This document shows positions 1 to 10,544 of a DNA stretch of 27,487 bases, in pieces. Source of the DNA: Monoraphidium neglectum (lineage: Eukaryota > Chlorophyta > Chlorophyceae > Sphaeropleales > Selenastraceae). Both the position numbers and the translations under genes were made by a program. The notes under the pieces are model-generated. The model ran no database searches. It saw nothing but the letters and a program-made list of their open reading frames with translations, and was not told where the DNA came from. The stretch covers positions 1 to 27,487 of the forward strand of contig NW_014013213.1 in assembly GCF_000611645.1 (NCBI RefSeq). Reading direction: 5' to 3'. Positions within the stretch are counted from its first letter, which is position 1, and every line of letters begins with the position of its first letter.

Positions 1-1
1 G

Positions 2-746
2 CCGCTGACGTCATGCGACATCTGGTACTCCCCCACATCAACGCTCATCTCCTCCCCCTGCACGCCCAAGGCCATCCTCATGGCTTCCACAGTGCCGGCC
101 AGCGTCGTGGGCGCGTTGGATGTGTGAGATCCCGGGGAGCCAGAGGGGCACAGGCAGGGGCAAGGCCGGGCCCGATGCTGCTGCCATGACGCGGCAGCCC
201 AAAAGGGGGAACGGGGCCTGTTTGGGCAAAAGGGGTGGCCGGTGACTCGCCATGTCACAGCCGCTAGCCTGGAGCATCCGGGGACCCAGGTCCTGCGGCG
301 CGAGCTCACGCCTGCGGCCTTGGTCTCTCGCGGAAGATCCCGTTTGGGCCCAACCCACCGTCCCCCCCAAACACGCAACACCCGCCCCCACGTCCGCTGC
401 GAGGCCCGCCCAGAAGGAGCCGTGCCGCGCCCCGCCAGCTGAAACGCGTCAAACGCGCCGCCTCTGTTGTCTGCAGGAACTCTGATGGTCGCGAGGTGAT
501 GGGCTTCAACTACGACTGCGGTGAGCTGCCCGCCGCACACACGAGCATCTCTGCTCCTTCCGCCAGTGCAGCGGTCGGCCGGCCCCATCCCGCGCCCGCT
601 CCGCTGCGGCCCGCGCGCCAGCTCCCGCCGCCACCCACCCACTCTGCACCCCAACCACCTTGCTGCCCGCTCCTTCCCCGCCTGACGACCACCCAGGCGT
701 CGGCCCCCAGTGCAGCACGACCGCGCAACTGGCGCTCAACTGGATG
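2..746 (+). other. Gene A: C-terminal part of first CBM87-like domain
   Basis: Exons 2-123, 477-520 and the first part of 697-858 encode the end of the N-terminal glycan-binding-like domain. The peptide around CDIWYSP aligns with CNLYYKP of gene B, SDGREVMGF aligns with SDGREVVGF, and LALNWML aligns with FSVNWML. The intron at 521-696 interrupts a stretch that is a single exon in gene B (12157-12470). It sits one codon away from an intron in the second domain copy (2532-2731), so it is probably ancestral and was lost in B. The acceptor at 696 was chosen over the later AG at 710 because it keeps the frame and gives VGPQC opposite VGSAC of gene B. Confidence 0.75.
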
Positions 747-3700
747 CTGGTGCCGCGGCCCTTCGTCCCCATCCCATCCCCCAGCCCCTCGCCGCCCCCG
801 CAGCCGCGGCCGGCCACGCTCTACCTGCAACACAAGACTCTGGTCCTCACCACGCCAGGTGCGTCGTCTAGCCGGCCAAACACTGGTCGAAGGCCGGGCA
901 AACGCGGGGCCTGGCGGCGTGCGGGCGCCTGTTTGCGTCTGGCTCACAGCGCCTGGGTATGGGGCGCATGCATCTAGGCCGCAGCTGCCAGTGCAGGCAG
1001 GCGATGTTACGTGTGCGTGCGCTGCCGCCTGCTTCACAACCCTGACTGCGAAAGAGATTGACTAGGCGTTTGCAGCAAACATGCTCGCGCTGCGGCAGCT
1101 GTTGACTGCGGCTCTTCAGTGCTGGTCGCGTCTCTGCCGTTGCCCCGCAGGCTTCACCAACATCGATTTTCTGGAGGCTATATTTAAAGGCTATGGCTCC
1201 CCGTATGACATCGTGCGCTGGGACGTGCACAGTGTCAGCCCCCCAAAGCCCGACCTCAACGCGCTGCTGTATAACGCCGACGGCTCAGCCCGCTACAGCT
1301 CTATCTTCATGTGCGTGAGGCCGTGGCACAGCCCCATGCCAGCAACTCGGCTCGTCCAACGAGCCTGCTGAGGCGCGGCCACGACGGGGGCGCTTCTTAT
1401 CCCTAGGGCTCCGCCTGACCCGCCGTGGGAAAGGGCACGAATCGCCCGTGCCACCTCACCCAGTCGCACCTCATGCGTTAACGCTGCGCCTGCTCAATCA
1501 TCCGAGGCTGACCTTTGCCACACCCGCGCACGGCACCGGCACCCCTCAAAAGGCACCCCAATCTGGAGGCCATGAGCCTGATGAACATCACAGAAATCAA
1601 CATCCTGTGGCAGTTCCAGATCCGCTTCGGCGTCCGCACTGTCAAGGTTGGCGCGGGCAACCCTGAGCTCGGCTATGACTACAGCGGGACGTGCGGCGGC
1701 GGGGCCGAGGCGATGCTGTTCACCGCAGACGCGCCGCCGGGAATCTCTGGCGTCAACGTGGCTGCCGCTCAGCCGAACTACAACGGGATCTGGAGGTAGG
1801 GGTTGGTGTGTGCATTTGTTTCGAAGGGGTGCTGGTGTGTGTGAGCGTGCTTGTGCTGGTGCTGGTGCTTGTATGAGCATGTGTACGCTGCACATATGCA
1901 TGCCGCTGCTTTCTGCATTGCCCCACGTATCCCCTCGCCCGCTCGCACTGGGCGACCACAGCGCCAATCTCCTCCCACCAGTCGCGTCTGCACACGCATG
2001 CATGCACACACGCACGCGCACACACACACACACACACACACATGGAATACACACACACACGCATTGTCTTATACACTCCCACACCCTGCTGCCGGCTTTC
2101 AACCCTCAACCCACACACCCACCCTTGCCAGGTGCCCTGGCAAGCCAACCGCCAACGGGTGCCCCCTGCAGAGCGTTGTGGGGGCCAATCCTTACAACCC
2201 CAACGCCAGTGCAACCCTGCCTGTCAATTGCACGCCGACACCGATGATTAAAAACGCGGCCGGCTACACTTTAGCTACCCTCATCAAGTGAGCCGCACCC
2301 CGCGCAGCACGCGCGCACGGCGCCGCTTGCGAGTGACGGGCCGGTCGGTGCACTTGGCTGAACCTCGAGTTGCACACCTGAAGCTTTGACGACATGTCCC
2401 CGAGTCAGCCCTGATTGATTTTGCCTTGGGTGTGCACGTGAGTCACACTGACTCTTCTCAAACCGTTCACCGTGTCCCGCATCTCCGCAGGTACCAGGAC
2501 GGCCGCGAGTCCATGGGGTTCATGCATGAATGTGAGCGAGCGGCCAGGGGCGCCGTCTAGGGCAACGGCGCAGCCGTCCATCTTTTTCAAGGGCTGAAAC
2601 TGAGCGGATTGCCTGTGCAGCATCGCGCTTGCTTGCCGCTCTTGCTTGCGGTGACATCATCCGCACTCATGGGTCCACGTGCCTCCGTTGTTTGACGCAG
2701 CTCTTGCGCTTTTTATGCCGCTCAACAACAGGCGCGGCCTGGAGCTCTACGTGCCTGCTGTTGGGCCACATGGCGCTGTCCTGGGTGAACCAGGGCTTCA
2801 CAGCCGGGGAGAGGGCCAACCTGATCTCCGTACAGGTGAGGCGGCCACGTCAACATGGCAAAGGCGCGGGGTTGTCAATAGGGGTGAAAAAAAAACGTTG
2901 CATGAGGAGGGTACGGCTGGTCAATGGAGTCAGCCAGGCTGCGCAGTGCGGCGCGCGTGCTCTTTTCAAACCAGCTGGTGTGGGAGACCGGTTGGACGCC
3001 TGTCTGAGGGGTCCCTCGGTCAAGGCGCTGGCGCTCTTGGTGCAGGCGCGGCGCCGCTCTCTAACCCGTAAATCCCCGCCGCTGCCCTTGACCCTACCAG
3101 ACCGACGACTTCTTCCTGTCGACCGACCAAGACGACACTGGCACTCAGTACCGCGTGAGCCCCTACGACCTGCAGCGTCACCTCCAATGGCTCTCAGACC
3201 TCAAATCAGGCGCAGTAGCCGGCATCACGTTGGCCCCCAACTCAGACCTCAGGTGTGGGCCTGTGCGCACTTGCCCCTCACAAAACCACGCGTGACGCCG
3301 CGCGACAGCACGCCTTGAGTGCTGCATGCTGCGGCCGCTGCTTCGGATGATGTTTGCTGCAGCTCTGCTGCCTTGACGCCCTGGCACAGCTTGCTGCGTG
3401 CCACAACCACCGTGCCGACCGTGCCAGGCATGAACATTTGCAGCCTCCACTGCTGCTAAGCCCCGACCCGTGAGCCCTTGGCCTCAGCCCTGGTCTGTGC
3501 CCGCGCGCCCTCCCAAACCTCCCCTAGGATCGACCTGCCGTTCAACGGCAACGGCATCCTCGAAAACTCCACCAAGCTCACCGAAATCACCGTCGACGGT
3601 GAGTCGTGCACCACCTTCCCCGACTACGTGGCTCTGGGCTGCAACTGCTGGGCCACTGGCTACCAGGCGTGCCCCACCACCGCGCCGGTCTTCTGCCAGC

Positions 3701-6700
3701 ACTGCACCAAGGACTGGCCGAAGCCGCTGGGCACTGGCACCAACAAAGTGACGGTGCGCAGACGGGGGGGGGGGGGGTAAGAACGCATACACACACGGCA
3801 TCAGATGCCCCTGTCCCCTCGGCCGCCGGCTGCGCCCCTCAACCCCTGCCCTGCCTTCCCCGACACATGGCCCCTCCACATGTCCATCACGATGGGCTGA
3901 TGCCCCGCCGACGGCGCCGCCCCCGCCCTGCCCCGGCCCTGCTGCCGTCTTGTTGCGCCCGCAGTCGCTGCCCAACACAGGGCTCTGGACTCCTACGAAC
4001 CTCAACCCAGACCCTCTCGCCGCAGCCGTGCTTGCAAACACAGGCGGCATCACCACAGGCTTCCACTGGTGCCACCACACGGTGAGCTGTTGTGATTCAA
4101 ATAAATTGGTATGATCTGCCTGCTGGCGGTTGCCGCGCGGGTGCACCTACCGCGTAGCCGAAGCCATGCGTGAGAGGGTGCAGCACGGGGACTGCAGCAC
4201 ACCCCGCAGCTGTGCGCATTACGGCCCTTGGCACGCGCTGAAGCGTCGGCTGCACGACTTTTGACCCTCACTTATGCCCTTGAACTAAAATGCATCATGA
4301 CCCACCTGTTGGCCTTCTTGCAGTTCACGCACGAGAATCTGGACAACGTCACAAAGTATGACGCCGATAAGCAGCTCTCCCTGAACATCAGGATGGCGGT
4401 GAGAGGCTCAGACGCCGGGCCAGCGAGGCAGCGGGGCCAAACAGCGACGAAGCCAGGCTGACACCCAGGGCTGGCTGCGCTGGGTTTTGCTTGTGATCAA
4501 CAACCCGCCCAATCTGGCAAGCAGCGGCTGTGTCCCTGTGCGCCGGCGGCCGTCCCTTGCGCCCACGTTCCCATCGCCTATCAAAACCTACACCCTTCGG
4601 CGCCCTGCACTGTCCTTGCGTGCGTGCCTTGCTGTGCCCGCAGGCCAACCTGTCCCTGTCTGGCAGGGACGTTTTCAGCCACTCCTGCATGGTGACGCCC
4701 GAAATCAGTGGCCTCATGAACGGCGACGTGCTGACGGCGCTCGGCAACAACGGCATAACGTGCTCTACCGGCGACAACACCTGGTGGGGGCCTCGCTTGG
4801 GCGCAGGCAGCAATGTGATGTGCGCGGGCCGGGATGCGGGTCTGTGGTTTTGTCGCGATCGCCGGCGTAAGAAGCCGCGGGTGGATAGAGCCTGCAGCCG
4901 CCTTCAGGGCACGCCTGGGCAGCCTCTTGCCTCAGTGTTTTAGGTATGGAAGCGACGGTCCCTGACATCCCCTGTGCCTTTCTTGAACCCCAGGAGGCAC
5001 CTCCTGAATCAGAATAACCCCCACCAGATGCTCTACACCACCCTGGTGCGCAGCACGCACCAGACAGATCTGATCAAGATGCACAGCTGGTCGAAAATCG
5101 CACGACATGCAAAGCATGCAATTGCCCTCTGCACCTCTGCCAAGCAAGTGTTGCATGCTTCGCGGCCGCAGCCGCAGCGCACCACATGGCTGCCCCTTGC
5201 TCCGCGTCGTTGCAACTTGTGCGGCAGCCAGGGGTCACTGACTGGCATACGAGCCTCCACCAGACCGTGGGTCCCCTTGCTCACAAGACCGCCTTTGTTA
5301 CTCGCATTTCTGCGCAGGCGAGCAGCAACTTTGCTGGCTACGCTATCCTGCCGCGCTGGGCGACAGGTGGGGCGGCGTCGGTTGCCTGATCTGCAGCCAG
5401 CCGGGCAGGCTGGCGCCTGAAGAGCGCTTTTCTGCCATTTCATTTCCCTTGGCACTGCTTTCGGACACAAAATTTTCTGCTGGCAGGGTGTGGCTCATGC
5501 CAGCAGCTTCTGTCTTTCTCGCCCTCTGGCCTGCCACGCATTAACCTGTCATTAGCCCACCCCTGCAAAGCTGGCCCCCCCCAATCGCTCTCTGGCCTGC
5601 CACGCATAAACCTGCCATTCGCCCACCCCTGCAAGCCCCCCCCAAAAAAATCCCCGATCATCCCACGCTCACTATGGCAGAGATATACTACAACTGCAGC
5701 CTGCAGAGTCAGAACCTTGCCCTCTACAACGGCATCTACTCCTCCCAGCTGGGCATTTCCACGTTTGACCAACTCCTGAGCAGGGAGGCTGACCGCGTGT
5801 CCTACAACATATTGGCCCTCCGCAAAGACCCGTGAGCATAATGTGTCGCGGGCGGCCGGCGCTGCAGCTGCCTAGCACGGGTGGCGCGCATATGGGAGCC
5901 GCACACCTGCTAACTGAAATCTGGGGTCCATCCGTCTCCTGCAGTGCCCTGGGCAGCCAGGCGTGACAGGGGCGCCCCCATGCAGGGCGTGTGTCTCCTG
6001 TGCCACCTGGTCCCCAGCGTCTTGCTCGGCCGGCTGTCTGGCATGTCGCACCTGCTGTGCCAACCTCGGCCCTACCGAGATCATCACCTCGCACCTCGTA
6101 CCCACCACCTCGACGTCCCCTGCAGGCACATGATGCATCAGGCCAACCTGAGGGTTGAAGGCGGCAGCCGCACAGACTTCACTGTTGGGTGAGTGGCAAA
6201 CACTCAACACGCACAATGCACACAACTTCAGGTCCGACTCCTTCTCAAGGGCCACCCTGAAGTGCTGCCCTGAGGCGTTGCAATCTCCACCCTTGTCTGC
6301 ATGCGTCCCGCGCTCCTACCTTGCAGCCCGCTTGCAGTCTACAATCTGCTTGCATTAATCATTCCTGCTGCCTCGTTCACAACCTGTGTTTCATACGCCT
6401 GAGCCGGCTGGGTGTCCATCGCGCGCATCCCTGAGCCCCCCACTCAAATCCGGTGTCCTGGCTGCGTCTGACAGCCTTGCCGCTTTTCCGCTGTCGGTGC
6501 ACCCCGCAGGTCTAGTCTCCTGATGAAGTGGATGGAGGCGGTGCTCATAAGGTGCGCGCACTGCACAATTTGAGTGTGCATGTCAACGGTGTTGATGGTG
6601 GTGTGTGCGTGTGTGTGTGTGTGTGTGTCGCCATGCACTGTCTGGTGTGCAGAGGTGGCAGGGAGCGTGCTTGTCAGCACTGCTTTTGTTGGTGGACACC

Positions 6701-7143
6701 TCCAGATCCGCCCTCACACCAGCCGTTGCGCTGCACTGTGGCGGTGCCGAATGCAAATTCCCTCGTCGGACCTACACAACGCGTCCTCCCTTGCAACACG
6801 CAGGGTCACCAACCTGGTGACGTGGCCTGTGAGGTCCCTTAAGCTGGACGACCTGATGGCCGCGTTCAAGGCGCGCGAGGCGCGGGACGCCTGCCAGCCG
6901 TCGTACCGCCTGGAGGTGGACAGCGCCACGGGGGCGGTGCAGGCAGTGACCGTGACGAGCAACGGCGGCGCCTGCAAGGCTCCGTTCACTGTGGGCAGCA
7001 CCGTGGCCGTCGGCCTCCCCGCGTCGGCCAAGGACGGGACGGACGTCACGGCGGCGATCTACAGGGTGGATCTGGCCGCGGGCGCGTCCACGCGGGTCGT
7101 GCTGTCAAATGCGCAGACGTGGGTGCTGCCGCCGCTGTCGTGA
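2..7143 (+). CDS. Gene A: Agd3-like secreted polysaccharide deacetylase (3' part, 19 exons in window)
   Basis: This is the 3' part of a spliced gene whose 5' end lies left of the window. Exons are 2-123, 477-520, 697-858, 1151-1310, 1553-1795, 2132-2287, 2491-2531, 2732-2835, 3101-3252, 3528-3753, 3965-4081, 4324-4398, 4644-4783, 4994-5045, 5318-5366, 5681-5831, 6126-6188, 6510-6551 and 6804-7143 (TGA at 7141). They sum to 2439 nt, i.e. 812 codons plus stop, in one open frame with GT-AG introns. I fixed the boundaries by aligning with gene B and by matching phases. The order is: end of a first CBM87-like domain, Pro/Ser linker, second CBM87-like domain, CE18-like deacetylase, C-terminal domain. 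There are no EGF repeats. The metal-site motifs are intact, so it looks functional. The Agd3 assignment is by recognised motifs; the exon at 4644-4783 has an alternative donor. Confidence 0.88.
747..806 (+). other. Gene A: Pro/Ser-rich linker replacing the EGF array
   Basis: About 20 residues made almost only of Pro, Ser and a few hydrophobic residues connect the first CBM87-like domain to the RPATLYL start of the second. This composition resembles hydroxyproline-rich linkers of green-algal wall proteins (inference). In gene B the same junction holds a longer Asn/Pro/Ser linker plus 15 EGF-like repeats. Confidence 0.7.
807..2835 (+). other. Gene A: second CBM87-like domain
   Basis: Exon parts 807-858, 1151-1310, 1553-1795, 2132-2287, 2491-2531 and 2732-2835. 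Visible markers are LVLTTPG, FTNIDFLEA, the SARYSSIFM end of one exon, a GVRTVKVGAGNPELGYDYSG stretch, YQDGRESMGFMHEC and CLLLGHMALSWV. These occupy the place of the N-terminal glycan-binding domain in fungal Agd3 proteins, directly before the deacetylase. The sequence aligns along its length with the first domain of genes B and C, so it is an internal duplicate. The ligand cannot be deduced. Confidence 0.72.
1796..2131 (+). repeat. Gene A intron with GT-rich 5' half and CA microsatellite 3' half
   Basis: The intron between exons 1553-1795 and 2132-2287 begins with GT-rich DNA (about 1801-1876). It later holds a CA-rich tract (about 1991-2063, with a pure CA run near 2019-2042). The two halves are complementary in the transcript. 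The equivalent intron of gene B (17572-17789) has the same layout. Confidence 0.85.
3764..3777 (+). repeat. Run of 14 G residues in gene A intron
   Basis: A homopolymer of 14 G lies a few bases downstream of the donor at 3754. It could be a sequencing-length variant or a G-quadruplex-prone site. It is intronic and does not affect the frame. Confidence 0.9.
5524..5640 (+). repeat. Imperfect 66-bp direct repeat in gene A intron
   Basis: A block beginning CTCTGGCCTGCCACGCA at 5524 recurs at 5590 with small changes, and both copies continue through a CCCACCCCTGCAA stretch. This is a local tandem duplication within the intron 5367-5680. Confidence 0.85.
6597..6629 (+). repeat. GT microsatellite in gene A intron
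   Basis: An almost pure GT dinucleotide run inside the intron 6552-6803. The equivalent intron of gene B (22356-22665) lacks it. Confidence 0.9.
6804..7143 (+). other. Gene A: Agd3-type C-terminal domain
   Basis: The last coding exon encodes about 113 residues including TWPVRSLKLDDL, AFKAREARDACQPSY and AVTVTSNGGACKAP, and ends at TGA 7141-7143. Fungal Agd3 proteins end in a comparable domain with the same W-P...DD and AVTV-NG-C landmarks. The exon is highly similar to 22666-23008 of gene B. No membrane segment or GPI-type hydrophobic tail is visible, so the product is probably secreted or bound non-covalently. Confidence 0.78.
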
Positions 7144-8872
7144 GGGCCGCGCTGTGCTTGAGCCGCCGCCTTCGCGGCCCGCAGGCGGCCAGGTGCTGCT
7201 CATGAGTTTTTTGACGGCTACGGGCAGGCCGGCCCTGAACGCCGTGAAGGGCCATGCGAGGTGTGTGTGCAGGCCGCTGGTAGCCTCCACGATGGCGTCA
7301 CCCGCGATGCGACAGTGGGCAGCCCTTGCCCTTGAATACTTTCCAGCGCCCCTCGTGGTGCAAGGCGGGGCAGATGTAGGGCCAACTTAGCAACCCAACA
7401 CTTGGGTGCACTTCCTGCCTCTGCTTTTTGTTTTACCCAGGCGCAGCACTTGCACGCTCTCGCGCCCATATCTATTGATATCGTACACGGCGCGTCGAGC
7501 AGCAGTTGCCCTCAATAATTGACGGGCCACCCTGTGTGCCCTTGCAAGCACATCCAGGCGGCTCAGGCCTGAGCGTAGCCTGCCTGCCAACCCCTGCTCT
7601 CGCAAAAAGCGCTCCGCAGCGCGCTGCATTAAATACACAAGACTCGACCGTTGCTATCCACGATGCACTGGTGCGTGCCCTCCGGGCGCGGCGACGAGTT
7701 TGTTTTGCCGCACCTGAACCACTGTCGGCTGCTCTGTTCTGCAAGAAAGCCTTCTGCTTTCTGTGGGTGTTTGTTGGCTGATGCATTACATGCACGTGAC
7801 GACTTCGACGTCACAAGCACAGCATGTGCATCAGCGAGCGGCTTTGAAAAGTGGCTGTACAGATCCGCTGCCGGTGCAGCAGTGACACAAGTCCCAGTGT
7901 ACATATCTGCCTCTGTCATGCACGGCGTATTCCAGCTTCCTATACTTGTCGCAGAACTTCTTAAATTCCCACGGCCGCCGTTGGAGACATCCTATTCCCC
8001 ACCCACCCCTTTCCTACCCGCCCACCTGCACCCTCGCGTTAGCAAATATGTGTGCGGCCAGCTGTTGCCTTTTTCGGGCAACTGCAGCGTTCGTTTCTCG
8101 CGCCAAGCTGCACCGCTATGTGACAGCGTGCACGGCCTCCAGCCTGCAGCTGCCAGTGCTTTGACCAGCCCGCGGCTTCACTGCATACCAGCAGCCCCAC
8201 TTCCCTGCAGCCCCACTCCCACCCCGCCGTGCCCGGGCGCAACCCTGACTGGTTGCGGCCCCCTAAGCACGCGTTTGTGCTTGCTCATAACGCCTGCAGG
8301 CTGTCAACACGCTGGTGCTGCCAACACCCGCCCCGGGTGCCACATCAGCGTCGCAGCGTCGCGCCAAGAGACAAACAGCGTGCCCTATCTGCTAATAATC
8401 CACCAATGATGATCCCCATCCACCACGCCAGGATGATCTCTTACTTTGTGCGGAATAATGGCGCGTGCGGCCCGCACGCGCATGCTGGCCGGCCCCGGGG
8501 GCCGCCCAGCATGCGGTCCCCAGCCTACCCCTTTCATTCGTACTTGTTGGTCGCCTCGTCTTTTCCTTCGCCCTGCTTCACAGAACATCCCAGTGTCATG
8601 AATGCATGGCAGGTGCACTTTAGCACAACTCAGAGAGGACGGTGCTCGGTCAAGCTCCAACCCCCCCTTAGGGCATTGGAATGATGCACCACCCCTCGGG
8701 TGGCCGCGCTGCCTTTTCGGGGTGAGGAGACTGGGCGGTACGCATGGATGTATATGCCAAACACTTGTTTTCAGGTGCGACTGCACAGTTGCACGGGGTT
8801 TAGGCTGTGGCTGTTTGTCAGTTTGTTTGTGCGCATTTACACGTCATGGCTCAAAATTTGAGAATGCCCCTT

Positions 8873-8877
8873 TGTAA
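8873..8877 (+). terminator. Possible TGTAA polyadenylation signal of gene A
   Basis: TGTAA is the usual chlorophyte polyadenylation signal. This one lies about 1.7 kb after the gene A stop, which would make a long 3' UTR. A five-base match is weak evidence by itself. Confidence 0.25.
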
Positions 8878-9390
8878 ACAAGTGCCTGGGACACTGTGGG
8901 CTTCCTGAGACTGTGGGCTGTACATATCAAACCAATATAAAAATTCGAGCAAGCTGAACGTGTGCAAACATCAGGCTCACTGTCAATAGATCCCTGGGTC
9001 GTGGTGGCGGCAGGGCTGCATGTGCGTATCAGGTGCGAAGCTCTATTTGCGTAGCTCTGCTTGCAGTGACTGTCACAAGCCAGCGGCGAGATACATGATA
9101 TGTGTGCGGGCGGGCCGGCATTGATGCTGGGTCCCCAGAGTTGGTGGCCACACTATTTGATGCCTGCATTAGAGCAGTCAGATTCTCAACAACGTTGGTG
9201 AGCCACAAGTCAGATGATGAGTTGAGGCGTGCTTGGGTGATGCAGATCAACTACAACGCCAATACCAAGTGGAATACCACCGACTGTCAGAATACCCCAA
9301 GTCAAGCTATCGGTAGCAAAGCAACATTCTCATTTGAAATTCTCATTTGAAATTGTTCTAGATAACCTCCCTCGTAGCATTCACATAGTG

Positions 9391-9475
9391 ACGAGGGTTC
9401 AATACCGTGCGGCGCCGCACACGGCAGGGTGGCGCCGCATACGGCAGGGTGGTCACCACCGCACACGGCAGATGT
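9391..9475. repeat. 20-bp tandem repeats with CACGGCAGGGTGG core
   Basis: Two near-identical 20-bp units (9411-9430 and 9431-9450) are followed by a variant containing GGTGGTCACCACC, which is an inverted repeat. The block is preceded by GACGAGGGTTCAATACCG. A related string stands at 25857-25900, upstream of gene C. Confidence 0.7.
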
Positions 9476-9610
9476 GGCAAGCAGCAGTGTGCTCAAAGCG
9501 ATTGGGGTGTCCCCGCCCATGCCCGCTCCGTTGTTCTTTGATGATAAAATAGCCGACTCTCCATCAATACCATAATTGGTTTCGAACTAGATCACCTGCT
9601 CTCTGCTGCT

Positions 9611-9670
9611 CCCCACTGCACCCCACTGCACCCCACTGCTCCCCACTGCTCCCCACTGCTCCCCACTGCT
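9611..9670. repeat. Decamer tandem repeat, six copies of CCCCACTGCW
   Basis: Six head-to-tail copies of a 10-bp unit (CCCCACTGCA or CCCCACTGCT). It is a simple minisatellite without spacers. Confidence 0.93.
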
Positions 9671-10372
9671 CCTGCCCCCCTTGGGTCTGTGCTTACAACG
9701 TAGTGCGTGGCCAGCGTCTTGATTTCATTTTCTTGGATGATGGCAAGGACAGGTCAGATTGATTTCGTTGAGCGGGAGGATTGAATGCTTGAGGGCAACT
9801 TTGTGTTTGTTGGCTACAAATCCCACGTATGTTGGAGCGCAGTATTACGTGGGTGGGTGTTGTTGCAGGGTATTCCTGAGGGGTGCTGAACATCCAGGTC
9901 GGCAGTCGCAAGTCAGTTGAGTAATGTTAGCATCAAGCACACACTGGGCAGAGTCGGACAGCAGGAATGAACATCGGCGACACACCCTGAAGGCTTGCCG
10001 GAATGCCGACGCTGAAACTTACCAAGCCTTCTGCGGACAGCGCCCGTTCATAAGGCGATGTGGTTTGCCTGTGTGCTGCATCTCACGCCATGGCCAGGCC
10101 AACCACCAGCCCCTGCTGTCCGTAGGCAGACGACGGCTCACTCATGTGGAGATCCCGCAGTGGCGCCGGCAGCGACGGCCCAGATCGATCAAAAGGTATT
10201 CATTAAGCTGTATGCTTCGGCAAGGCCCAGCGAGGGGGCCGAGAGCGGTCCACCGGTGGCGCCCGCGACCTGCGCGGTGCGCGCTGTTGGCGACACCGCC
10301 GCTGTGTCCACAGTGAACTTTTTGTCACACGGCTGAACTTGCGTCCACAATGTGTCATCACGACGGCTTGCT

Positions 10373-10380
10373 TTTATATA
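10373..10380 (+). promoter_or_regulatory. Candidate TATA box of gene B
   Basis: TTTATATA stands about 165 bp upstream of the gene B start codon in otherwise GC-rich DNA. That would leave a 5' UTR of about 130-140 nt. Position and composition fit a core promoter, but nothing else supports it. Confidence 0.35.
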
Positions 10381-10544
10381 GAGTTGCAAACGAAATGGCC
10401 CCCTGTCGCTCCACCACTTGACCGTTGCCGGATGATCCATCTCTGCAGCCTTCTTACACAGCTCGCCTGCTGCGTGGGTACTCCATGCTGTGCCCCTCTG
10501 CGTAGCGTACCGTGTCCACGAATTTTTGGGGTGCGCATCTCACC

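Larger units (their letters stand above)
3101..6551 (+). other. Gene A: CE18-like (Agd3-type) deacetylase domain
   Basis: Exons 3101-3252, 3528-3753, 3965-4081, 4324-4398, 4644-4783, 4994-5045, 5318-5366, 5681-5831, 6126-6188 and 6510-6551. In order they encode TDDFFLSTDQDD, FNGNGILENS, HWCHHT|FTHENLD, FSHSCMVTPEISGLMNGD, STGDNTW, PRWAT|EIYYNC and HMMHQANLR. These are the landmark motifs of fungal Agd3 homologues. The Asp pair and the closely spaced His residues are candidate metal ligands of a hydrolytic N-deacetylase (inference by family). The donor at 4784 (after ACCTG) is preferred because it gives GDNTW followed by RHLLN in frame, as in the family. Confidence 0.8.
7144..10544. other. Intergenic region A-B (3' UTR of A, promoter of B, short repeats)
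   Basis: No convincing protein-coding gene was found in these 3.4 kb. Open frames are short, have no recognisable domain and do not join into a spliced model. The region should contain the 3' UTR of gene A and the promoter and 5' UTR of gene B. It holds a possible algal polyadenylation signal (8873), a 13-base direct duplication ending in ATTTGAAAT (about 9330-9355), a 20-bp tandem repeat block (9391-9475) and a decamer repeat (9611-9670). It becomes more AT-rich around 8900-9600. Confidence 0.65.

Noticed and set aside
1753..2214. Open frames on both strands rich in Cys/Val or Thr/His across the GT/CA tract
   Set aside because: They are translations of a dinucleotide microsatellite within an intron.
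3484..4146. 220-codon open frame on the - strand
   Set aside because: It lies antisense to a well-supported exon pair of gene A and is explained by GC-rich codon bias. A matching antisense frame appears opposite the same exons of gene B.
7651..8409. 252-codon open frame on the + strand in the A-B spacer
   Set aside because: Composition resembles non-coding GC-rich DNA, with no signal peptide, domain or repeat of the family, and no splice partners in phase. Chance open frames of this size are expected at this GC content.
9611..9670. Possible CRISPR-like array
   Set aside because: The 10-bp units are directly adjacent with no spacers, in a eukaryotic genome; it is a minisatellite.
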